Shown here one piece after another: positions 37,601 through 47,002 of a stretch of 64,000 nt of DNA (position 1 is its first letter; every line of letters begins with the position of its first letter). Source of the stretch: Toxonevra muliebris (Eukaryota > Arthropoda > Insecta > Diptera > Pallopteridae); the NCBI GenBank assembly GCA_963691655.1, contig OY829328.1:80480400-80544399 (forward strand). Direction: 5' to 3'. Made by a program: the position numbers and the translations under genes. A model generated the notes under the pieces. That model did not search any database, was not told where the DNA came from, and worked only from the letters and a program-made list of their open reading frames with translations.

Positions 37601-40596
37601 AAGAAATTCAAAAATTATTCAAAAACGTAGTATTTTTCTGCAAAGTTGTACTCTATTCTTTATTTAGAAAAAATGTAAGTTAGCAGTCTCTTCTTAGAAA
37701 AAATAACATTCTAGCCAGAACAAAAAAAAAAAATGTTGTCCCGAGGCAAAAGTTCCTATGCGAAGCAGTTCCTGTAAAAATATTTTTTTTTTTTTTTTGT
37801 GGATTAAAAATATCGTTCGGCATGGTAGAAAATGTTAAAAATTCTTTATTCCGTTATTTTTAGGAGCGTATTACATCTCTGGCTATAATCGAGCCAAAAG
37901 AGGAAATAAAGTATGTGTATCGTTAACTATGCATTAATGGTATTATCCGTAGAACTTTCAGCCGGTAGTGTGAACATAGATAACACTTTCGCAAATAACA
38001 AATAAATAGTTTAAATTTCATGTGAATGACCAACGGCTTTTTTGTTCTTTTTTTTTTAATTTTTCAATGTCAAATAATCTTACATCTGTGAAATAAATAG
38101 AAAAAACTTTCTTTTTTTTTTGATAAGCGCGCGCGAAACGTGTGTGTTGCTAACTATGAGTGTGAACGTTTTTTTTTTTAGTAATTTTTCGTTTTTGATT
38201 ATCAATTGGCTAAAATGAATGGTAAATCTTTTTTTTTTTTATATACCCAATATATTGATTAGAATTTACCATTTTCATTTTAATGTTTTCAGTTGACTGA
38301 TATTTTCAATCAATTTGTTTACTTCAATTTTGTATTTAGAGAAGGATAGAGCGTTTGTCTGTCTGTCTTATCAATGCGAGTCTATCAAATGTTAGCAGCA
38401 GGGAATATTTAAAAAGTTTTTTTTTTTTTTTTAATATTGCAAATATTATTTTTGTAACATTAAACTGTGATTATGAACTGACGTAATATGTCATTGAAAT
38501 GCGTTTTAAATAATTTATATAATCAATGCACGTTCCAAAGTTTATAGAAAAAAAAAAGTTTTGTTTTTAATTACACACTAAAAAGTAAATTTTTAATTTG
38601 TAAGTTTATTATTCTTCCGGAATTGAGAAATTTTAGTTTACATACATGTACATTTTTTGACTGAAAAACTGCATTTGACACTTTGATGGGCGGATTTGAA
38701 TATGTTTGATAGAAATCAGTTGTGCTGAAATCGTCGTTACTTAGGACTTCCACCATCATGACACCAAATTTCATACCCCAATTTATTTTTGTTTATTCTT
38801 TATGAAAGCTTAAAAAAACATAGATATGTAGTTGTAGACAACCACTGGATAATCCTCCTTCTTCAAAATTTATCTTTTACAAACATATTTGGCAGAAAAA
38901 AAATTCCGCTTTTTGCACTTATTTTTTTTGACTTGACTTCAAAGATAAAACTTTTAGAAATGGCATAAACACAAATTTCGAGTGCGACTGAATACATATG
39001 GCATTATACTTTTTAATTTCAATCTGAATAATTCTGTGCAGCGATTTTTGTTCACTAATTAATTTTTAATCACTATTTTAGTCTAGAGGGTTTTAATATT
39101 AGAACCCGCAGGCAATCCAATTGTGTTTTTCTTTTATAGTGAGAATATTTTTATTTCGGACCGTTGCGATCATTTAACCCGGGCACTATGTGTAGCAGTT
39201 CAGCAAGCTAATCATATGTTTCGTCGACATATGCTGGACTGCTACCCAGAGAGCCTAATACTATGTTCTTACTGAACCGAAATTGCATGATTTCGATCAT
39301 TTCCGTGGTTTCGGCTGAAACTGCGTTGAAACGCTTAATGTCGGCATATAAAAATATGTCAATCGAAACCATGGCAATGAGTGGGTTTCAACGAAACTGC
39401 ATTCGAAACCGAGCAAAAATCTAATGCAACCCTGAATTTGTTCACTGAAATGAATAAGGACATGAATGTGCTCTGACATTTCTACACAAACATTTATATT
39501 TTGCTTTGCGTACAACTTGATTAATATGGAGGAACGAAAATATAAAAAAAAATAAATTTGTGGAGTGCGCGGGAAGAGGAGCTCATAGCCGAGGTATGAA
39601 CAGAAAAGTTGGACGAGCTGCGTAAGGCAAAAAAAAAACGGCCGTGCATATGAAAAAATGGCCGTTGAAACAAGATACATAACTTTTTCCAATACACTTT
39701 TATTTCGTTTCTAAATATTTCGTTTACCATTTTGTTTCTCTTCGTATTCAAATGGTTAACACCGAATTATTTAATAATATTTGTATTAGCACTGGGATTT
39801 TACAACAAGAAATAAACAATGGACTGTCAAACGAAACCGTAATCCAAACCAGCTCCACAATGTGAACGATTGCAGTTTCGTTCGGAATCATTTGTCGAAA
39901 CTACACAATTTCGGCTCCGTGGGAACATTATATAAGATCGATGATCGGAACAGTCGAAAAAGCAAACAAAAAAATTGTATTTCCTACACCGTACCACCCT
40001 TTGTCAATGGCAAGCCTCCAAAAGTAAAAATTGCATAAAAACACTTTTCACTACGTTTTTTTTGGGTGGTTGATTCTCTTTCTCAATGTTGCTCTCTCTT
40101 TCCGAACTGGATCTGAATTGAAAGCAATGCTCTCTATAACTTTGCTGCTTTTATTAATTCTCTCTTGTGTTTTCCTTCTGTTGACCGATTTCGCAATATC
40201 AAGCACTGACTAAAAATTGTTTTTTCTTTTATTTATTTATATTTTTGCAAGATATGCAGTATTATTTCATTTTTTTATATTCTTTACTGACACCCAACTA
40301 AGGAAAATGTATTTTCATAAATAATTTTACTTAACAAATGCATTAATGAGACGAGACAAAACTTACCACGAGAACAATATTGCAACAATCGCAATACTTG
40401 AGGCACATGTCGGGTAACTCGAAAGGAAGAGACCATGTTTATAATAAAAATGAGAAACAGAGTCAGGAAGACCAGATGACGAGGAGCGTTTTGATTTCGC
40501 ACTGGCTGCAGCAGCAGCAGCAGCACTACCATGAAATGCTGCGCCAGATGAAGTTGAATTGCCGATATCCTTGGGATCTTTACCAGCGGCAGGCAT
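25626..40596 (-). CDS. SCAP: SREBP cleavage-activating protein (Scap)
   Basis: Polytopic ER membrane protein that escorts SREBP to the Golgi for proteolysis. In Drosophila the pathway responds to phosphatidylethanolamine and palmitate rather than sterol. Coding exons on the minus strand are 40596-40367, 33406-33086, 32943-32769, 30808-29287, 29094-28280, 28197-28029, 27966-27761, 26234-25880 and 25804-25626. All phases agree, giving 1323 residues (human 1279). The first membrane span is near residues 57-77. The large luminal loop includes APLYEVFKLLEIVRNH. The sterol-sensing domain is about 343-508, with YIYYSVRKIE, FPYLVILVGLENCLVITKS and IQEFCVFAIVGLLSDF. WD40 repeats at the C-terminus bind SREBP (GQIKVWDARSG, TGSQDHTLK, DGMLCVWDLFTG, SLIVWDVRTGE). 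Human Tyr298 and Leu315 are conserved as Y359 and L376, but human Asp443 is Asn504, and the COPII-sorting MELADL is not conserved. A Gly/Ser/Ala-rich insert lengthens the loop after the SSD. Intron 1 is about 7 kb. Confidence 0.97.
26235..27760. other. Scap intron 7
   Basis: A 1.5-kb intron between two WD40-coding exons. It is AT-rich and no gene, clear inverted repeat or element was recognised. Confidence 0.5.
30809..32768. other. Scap intron 3
   Basis: A 2-kb intron with an inverted-repeat element at 31276-31529. The remainder is AT-rich without supported features. Confidence 0.6.
31276..31529. mobile_element. MITE with about 40-bp terminal inverted repeats (254 bp)
   Basis: The left end ATATCGCACCATGAGAATAG matches the reverse complement of the right end (ATATCGCACCATGAAAATAA), and the match continues through GTGTCG(T/A)AACTTCCAAAAT. 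If the duplication is the TA inside ATATC, it would be a Tc1/mariner-type element. There is no coding capacity. Confidence 0.75.
33907..33960 (-). repeat. tRNA-like segment with Pol III A and B boxes
   Basis: The minus strand reads through TGGTCGAGTGC (A-box-like) and GGTTCCAATCC (an exact match to the B-box consensus GGTTCRANYCC), with about 30 bp between them. No full acceptor stem was found, so it is probably a tRNA pseudogene or a SINE head rather than a working tRNA gene. Confidence 0.5.
35041..35388. mobile_element. Inverted-repeat element, CAGGCCGAC termini (348 bp)
   Basis: The left end CAGGCCGACGAAAT pairs with the right end, whose reverse complement is CAGGCCGACAAAATTTGACC. A second shared block, AACCAGAAACCAGACT, lies at 35059-35074 and near 35339-35358. 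No target duplication was found. The internal motif GAATTCAGCGATTC near 35311 recurs in the palindrome at 44786-44897. Confidence 0.6.
36345..36981. repeat. Inverted repeat with GGCCCTGTACT ends
   Basis: GGCCCTGTACT at 36347-36357 recurs inverted as AGTACAGGGCC at 36968-36978, with weaker pairing inward on both sides. The surrounding 36160-37190 carries ends of the TAGGGTGCCA/CAGCGATGCCA kind and several ATTCCCCG repeats, so more than one element may be nested here. Confidence 0.4.
39264..39927. mobile_element. Decayed DNA transposon with Myb/SANT-like remnant (about 664 bp)
   Basis: The ends form an imperfect inverted repeat: left TGTTCTTACTGAACCGAAATTG, right (reverse complement) TGTTCCCACGGAGCCGAAATTG, followed in both by diverged GTTTCG-rich repeats. 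Inside, the plus strand reads LWSAREEELIAEV, stop, TEKLDELRKAKKKR from about 39557. This resembles the Myb/SANT-like DNA-binding protein of PIF/Harbinger elements. Flanking trinucleotides are CTA and TTA, close to the TWA duplication of that superfamily. It lies in Scap intron 1. Confidence 0.55.
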
Positions 40597-41884
40597 ATTG
40601 AATTCGAATATTGTATTAGAACTTATTATATAGAGAAATTGAAACGCACTGAAGAGAAATATATATGTAGACACAGATTCAAATGGCTATTTTTATATAT
40701 TTCACACACTTGTTTGCAATTTGTTAGGTTTTTTTTCTATTGATATTAATACACAATGCAAAACATTGATGGTTTCGAATTTGATTTTTGTTTTATGCGC
40801 TATAAAAGCAATAGACAATTACGCAATTTCTTTGCAAAATTCTTTTAATATTTTCGCATACACGCATTCGTTTTTCATTATTAATAGAAGTGCGGTTTAA
40901 ATAGTGTAAATATTTGTTTCCCATTCATTCTTTTTTTTTTGTTTATGAATTCACCGCGTTAAATAAATAACATATTGATTTTTTTTTTTCTCCTTAACGA
41001 TTTGGTTTTTTATTCTTACACCAATTTATTCTTTATTACGTTTTTTTCTTGCCATTCTTGCTTTCAATTTCATTATGATTAATTAAGAAATTTTCGCTCT
41101 TTTATTGTTATCAAATTATCATAAATAAAAAAGCCAGGGAGCGATATTTTTAAATCATTATCAATTCAACGAACACCGCGCCGTGCCGCGCCAATCGCAT
41201 TTCTTTTTTTGCTTGTAGGCACAATTAACGTGGATTGAAATCTGAGTTGCAGTGTGTGACACACACGCGGAATATTTTCATACTCTTCTCCCTAGTCGTC
41301 GAGTTGAGCTAAGGCGTTTTGTTTTTCTGGCGCTCCACAGTGAGATTCATCAAACACCACACACTAACCACATCCGCTTTAGCAATAATTTCTTCTCCGC
41401 CTTTCGTTTACTATTTAACAATTTTAATTTTAGCACATTTATTGATATTTCTCTTCACTTATGTATATTTGCGCTTTCAGTTGTCGCTTTTTGGAATTTG
41501 CATTGATAGCTATTTACAATTTAAATTAAATTCTTTTTCCTTATTCTTGTTAAAATTACGATGCGAATACTAGTGCGAACTTTTAACCTACACGCAAAAA
41601 ATGAAGGAAAGTAGGAAAAGTTCTAACCAGAATGCAAAATTACCCGATGAAATTCCCTCTGAACGAGAGGAAGAACTGTAAGAAATGTCATTTTCCATAA
41701 GCGTAATTGGTGTAAGTGAAAACACTATATGCTTTTGTTTTGGGAATTTATTGTGATGAAAGCGTTGCCAGACTGCATTAAAGAGATAAAGTAAACCGAA
41801 TAGATATTTGCTTTTGTATGTATATTTTATTTGGAAAATATAATTCTACCCGGTAAGGAAATTAGATCGCCATCATAATAATAT

Positions 41885-41921
41885 GCTTTTAGACGAGAAA
41901 CAAGTTTTCCCGTCTAAAAGC
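41885..41921. repeat. Perfect 11-bp hairpin
   Basis: GCTTTTAGACG at 41885-41895 and its exact reverse complement CGTCTAAAAGC at 41911-41921 are separated by 15 bp. Function is unknown; it could be the core of a small foldback element. Confidence 0.6.
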
Positions 41922-42849
41922 AGACCTATTATGCAAAACATATTACCTATACTGCCTTAGCAAAAAAAAAATTATTTTGTTTCTCTTTTTTTTGTTTAGG
42001 AAAGATTTGTGAATAAGGGTTCAGTCACTTGTTCATTGTATTTGTTCCTTGTCAATATAAATTGAAGAAGCTTATTTAGAGAAAAAATTCGATATTTGTA
42101 GATTCTCAGCTTATTATACAGATAGTGTTCCGTGTTGTCGACTATCTCTTCGTTTATGCCCATTACGGTAATATCCTTGTCGCCATAAACTGCTCATTTT
42201 ACATTTGGAAAGTACTGAGATTTGTTTTCCCAATGTGTTCTTGTTCTTAAATGAGTTTTTTTTTTTTTAAGTATGACCATTGCATTCTGGTATAAAAGAA
42301 ATGACTTTGGCAAACAAGCTTCCGAGACAGGGCAGAAGCACAGTCTGAAATCTCATTGTCATTTGATTCATACTACACAGATTTCGATACACAACAGTTG
42401 GACGATCTAGAATTGAACAATTTTTTCAAATTTTTTGAAAATAACAAAAGATTAAATTTAATTTTAAAGAAATGTCAATCATATTTCATATCAAATCGTG
42501 AAAAATTTTATTAAAAGTTGCAATAATTCCGTATTCTTTTAGAATAAAAAGGTTTAAAAATAAAAAAACACATTTGTTTTTAATTTTCATATATAATATT
42601 GTTATTCTAATTAGTACATAATTGTTATAATATACAATATACACGATGTATTACAGTTAAATAAAATAACTTAAATATTTTAGAATATATTTTATTATTG
42701 TTTTTTTTTTTTTTTTAATATGTATGTATTACAGGTATGTAAGTAAATATGAATTTAATAATAATAATTTTGCTTTTTTGTTTTTTTTTAATTTATAATA
42801 ATGACTGAAAGCGCAAAAAATGTAATATGTATCTCAAATATTACATATA

Positions 42850-43314
42850 CAGTACCCGCTCGGTTATATGAACGCTCGCATATATGAACACCCAAACGAG
42901 TTAACAAAAAATGGCCCAACATTTTTTGTACACGAGGTTCTAAAGAGTGAACAAGGCTAATCTCAATTATGTGAACAGTATTTTAATTTTACTTGTTTTT
43001 ATTTTCAAGTCCGTTTTTGTTTGCCTTTCAGTACATATGAAACTTTTAGCGAAAATGTAATTCTGACTTTAGGTCCATATTGTGTTTAATTTAAATGTAA
43101 AACTTTTTTTTTAAGTTGCAGCCGATTTGCCACAGACTTTTTAGTTTTTCAATGTTCTTTGCACACTTTTCCATTTTTTGTGGAATAAATACGCAGAGGG
43201 GTGGCTGATTTGAGAAAGAATGACCCATATATATTTACATATTCAGATATATGAACAATTCAATTATGTGAGCAATGCTTGTCTGAATTAATTCACATTA
43301 GCGAGCGGGTACTG
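42850..43314. mobile_element. Pogo/Tigger-like non-autonomous element (465 bp)
   Basis: Terminal inverted repeats start CAGTACCCGCTCG at both ends, and the element is flanked by TA on each side (42848-42849 and 43315-43316). Subterminal motifs of the form TATATGAACA or TATGTGAACA recur at least five times near both ends. CAGT termini plus TA duplication are typical of pogo-type Tc1/mariner elements. No transposase frame remains. Confidence 0.8.
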
Positions 43315-44785
43315 TATATATAAGCTTATTAAAATATTTTTATTTAGAGAATTGAACTGGGATGTTATCAAAATTTAAAATTAAAAAAAAAAAAAATGAC
43401 CTTGAAGTTTTCGTGCACTTTGTTATTTTAGCCTTCACTGTGAAGAAGGCTTAGATTTAGACATAGTCTTCGTTGCCTACATTTGGGCAGAAAACAAAAT
43501 TATTATTTTAGCCTTCACTATGGACATTTAATAGAAGGACTAAGCATTATTTATAAAATTGAACAAATTTTATAGTTATCACGCATAAAATATTAAACCT
43601 TTAGAAATAAAACTACTGATTCTATTAAATACTATTAAATTTAGTTAATAAATGAACTAGATTTGAAAAACTAACAACTTAAATAGACAAACGATAGGGG
43701 TAATCACAATCTGACTAGATAAGTTTGAAATTGTAACTGTTCAAAGATTATGCAATTAATTTTATGTGCTCTTTGTGGAATGTAGTAATGGTGGGAAAAT
43801 TCTCCAGTGAACGGAGTTAAATTGGACGAAAACTGAATTTACTTGGATTATTAACTCTGGGGTTAACCCATAAACGATTGTGGCTTTTTTTTTTTTTTTT
43901 TGGCTATTGCGATTAAAATTAATCTATTGTCACTTTGAATATTTTATAGTTTAGTTAGTAAATTATTTTGTTCTTCAAACAAAAAATAAAGTTAACAGGA
44001 TTTTGTCACATAAATAAAATTTTTTTATTTTAGTTTCATAATATTCATTTTTTAAATTATAAGAAACTCTTCAAGCTTTTTTTCTTTCAGTGTCTAAATC
44101 TACATTTACATAGTATATGAAAAACTACAATTTATACTTATACTAAGAATTTGAGTATGGAGTAGGTGTAATTATTTTCTGATTGTACTTTGGGAACAAA
44201 AATTTAATTTTTTCGAGATATACTATATAGTAGCAATGCAATGTTAAACTTTAGTATTACTACTTAATATTTTTAAATTTGTACATTATTTCTAGATTCA
44301 ACCGATGTTGGATACTAGATCCTAGAACAACTAGTTCATACAATTTACAATTACATTTTAATTTTGATTTAATATTTTTTATGATTATATTTTCTCATGT
44401 TGTGAAATAAAATTATAAAAAGGCATCCTGTGATCAGAATTAAATTTCAATTAACTTGAAAATTATTATAATTCCAAATTGTGAGATATACAATTTTTGT
44501 AGTATAATATTTCAAAGCAAATACTGAGCTCAAAGCTAATTATTAATATTTCGAAAATGAAAGAGTGTTCATGGTGTTCGCCGAACAAAATTTAAACATA
44601 ACATAGCAGCAACTAAATAAAAAAATTTACCCGTTGATATTCATATTCAATGGTTATCCTAAGATTTTTGGAGTCGCTGAATCCGAATTTGTAGTTGAAA
44701 TCAGAAAAATTAAAAAGACTACAACAAAAAAGAATTGAAATTTAACGAATCTGCCTGAAAAAGCTTACTCGAGGGATTTTAGAGT

Positions 44786-44897
44786 CGCTGAATCCAAATC
44801 TTTGATCAAAATTTAAAAATTCAAAATGGCGGACATTTCATTTCATTTGATCGGAATTTTGAATTTTTTAATTTTTACCAAAGATTCGTATTCAGCG
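44786..44897. repeat. Palindrome with 42-bp arms
   Basis: The left arm 44786-44827 (starting CGCTGAATCCAAATCTTTG) pairs with the right arm 44855-44897 over a 27-bp loop at roughly 85% identity by eye. A further diverged copy of the arm start lies at about 44674. Confidence 0.65.
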
Positions 44898-45298
44898 ATC
44901 CAAAAACATATAATTTGATATCATGTTTTTTTAGAAAAATATTTTTTCAGCACATTTTAGTACGAAAATTTTATTTTCACTGCATTATTAAGAGGTTAAT
45001 AATTATAAAGAGAGGAAGCCTCTCTATATCTGGTAATCTTATATTTCCTGCCCTCCTTTGGTAGACATTGGCTGCGTTTCTAAGACGCAAAAAGGGAAAA
45101 GCTGCAGCGAGAGTGTGTTAGAAACGCGTCGCTGCGTGTTTCTGATTAGCGAAACTGTTTGCATTTGGACGCCATTTTTTTAATCACAACTTTGACAGTT
45201 GACAAACTTGACACAAACTCGAAATCGTTCATAATTTTTGTTTTAGAAGGGAATTAAAACATTTTACAAACTAGAATTTAATGATTTTCAAAAATTTC

Positions 45299-45570
45299 AC
45301 AACTAATTCTGTTGCAATAAGGAATAACAGCTAAACTCAAAAGTCGAATAAAAACCTGCTGCATATTTTTTATTAGAAATCCCAAAATGTTGAAAGTTTT
45401 TCAGAAATTTTTGCAATTTAGCAGTCTCCATAGTTTTTTATTAATTAAACTCCAATAATTATGTAAGAACTTTCAATATATTGAGTTTTATAATGAAAAA
45501 TACGCAACAGGTTTTTAGTCGACTTTTGAGTTTAGCTGTTATTCCTTATTGCCACAGAATTAGTTGTAAT
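45299..45570. repeat. Long inverted repeat, about 100-bp arms
   Basis: The left arm 45299-45403 and right arm 45465-45570 share AACTAATTCTGT, AATAAGGAATAACAGCTAAA and CTCAAAAGTCGA in inverted order, with only scattered mismatches. The spacer is about 60 bp. The hairpin is framed by GCGTTTCTAAGACGCAA at 45074 and CGTTTCTAAGACGCAA at 45594, so the whole 45071-45610 block may be one foldback element. Confidence 0.8.
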
Positions 45571-47002
45571 GCATTAGCATTAATGCATTATGCCGTTTCT
45601 AAGACGCAAACACCGATTACTGATTTTTGATTAATCACTTTGGAATCAGCTTTTCGAATTTTACGTCCGAGAATTGCGTCCTGAACTGCTGAGTATTGTT
45701 ACATAAATCAGGTAGATGAACAGAAAAATTGAAGCCCAAAAATTTATGAAGTTTTCAAGGAAAATAATATTACGGGTACTCATTTCACTGTCATTTTGTA
45801 AACTCGTATACTATAAAGATGCGGTTGAACTGTTTGAATTTAAGATATTTTTCAGACTCGCATATTGTAATGTATTTTATTTTTCAAAATTCATTGTTAT
45901 TAATTTCGTTTCAAAATAAATTTTAATAAAATCATTTAGTTTTCTAAATAAATCCGATTCAAAATATATTTATAATTACAATTTACTAAATGTATGTATC
46001 TATAAAATTTTTACCAACCTTGAACATTTACGAGGCTCACCAGATATAGGAAGTACAAAACCTGAGGTGAGTACCTCAGTAATAATTTTTAGAACAGTGA
46101 AAGCATATAGACGTCAAAACTTTAAACTTAAAAAGTATGCACGAATTTATCTAGTAAATATCACATTTTCACATTTATTTCAGCAATCGCGGAATTATGT
46201 TTGTTTAATTACTATTACTTAGTATACAACTCTTCCCTAATACATATCGCATATACAAATACTATTCTCAAAAGGAAATAACTAAAATAAGCTAAATCAC
46301 GGGATTTACATACACACATATACCTATAAATACATAGATGACCAATAACTATTATAACGAAATATTAACGATTATTTTAGTAAACTTTTCCGATAGTTTT
46401 CAATTGGCATATGTAGTAGAAAATGTATTTAAAAAATCGAAGAAATATTTAAAGAAAAACTAATTTCACTACAAAGTTTTTTCAATATACATACATACAT
46501 ACAATATAATTATAATATTAATACATTACATATATAAAAAGCCTATTTACACATTGGTCACAGCTACGCAATAGATAAATAAATAAATAGCCTTTATTCG
46601 ATTTATAAAATATGTGAAACGTGTTACTTAAATAGTAAAAAGTTCGATAAATGTTGAAAGTTAAATTCACATTTACCGTGTCTGCTATGGTTGAAAAACG
46701 AATTTTAATCAATAATCAGCTTTACCATTAACGAAATAATGTCGAAATTATTGTTAGTTTGGACTTGAGATGGCATTTATTCCATTCAAAAATGTTTTTA
46801 AAACCCCGATAATATAAATAATGTCAACTTTATTTCGTTTGTTAGCTGGGCTGAGTGTTTTCTAAATATTCTACAATAATTATTATCTAAATAACATATA
46901 AGTATGTAATTTTAAATATATATAGCTATGCATTAATTTTTTTTTTATTTTTTTTTATAGGATAATAAATTTACACAATTTACAATTTAATTTTGTTGAA
47001 TA

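Larger units (their letters stand above)
33407..40366. other. Scap intron 1, dense in element relics
   Basis: A 7-kb intron. It holds a tRNA-like segment (about 33907-33960), inverted-repeat elements at 35041-35388, about 36345-36981 and 39264-39927, a TTGA microsatellite near 33640-33657, and long T-tracts. No nested gene was found. Confidence 0.6.
40597..47002. other. Intergenic region, Scap 5' to TMEM164 3'
   Basis: Contains the Scap promoter (a GC-rich patch with CCAAT near 41177-41200) and then 6 kb with no gene. Recognised content: hairpin 41885-41921, pogo-like element 42850-43314, palindrome 44786-44897 and long inverted repeat 45299-45570. Confidence 0.6.

Noticed and set aside
39297..39751. 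Minus-strand frames inside the Harbinger-like relic
   Set aside because: They are reverse readings of the Myb/SANT-like remnant and carry no domain.
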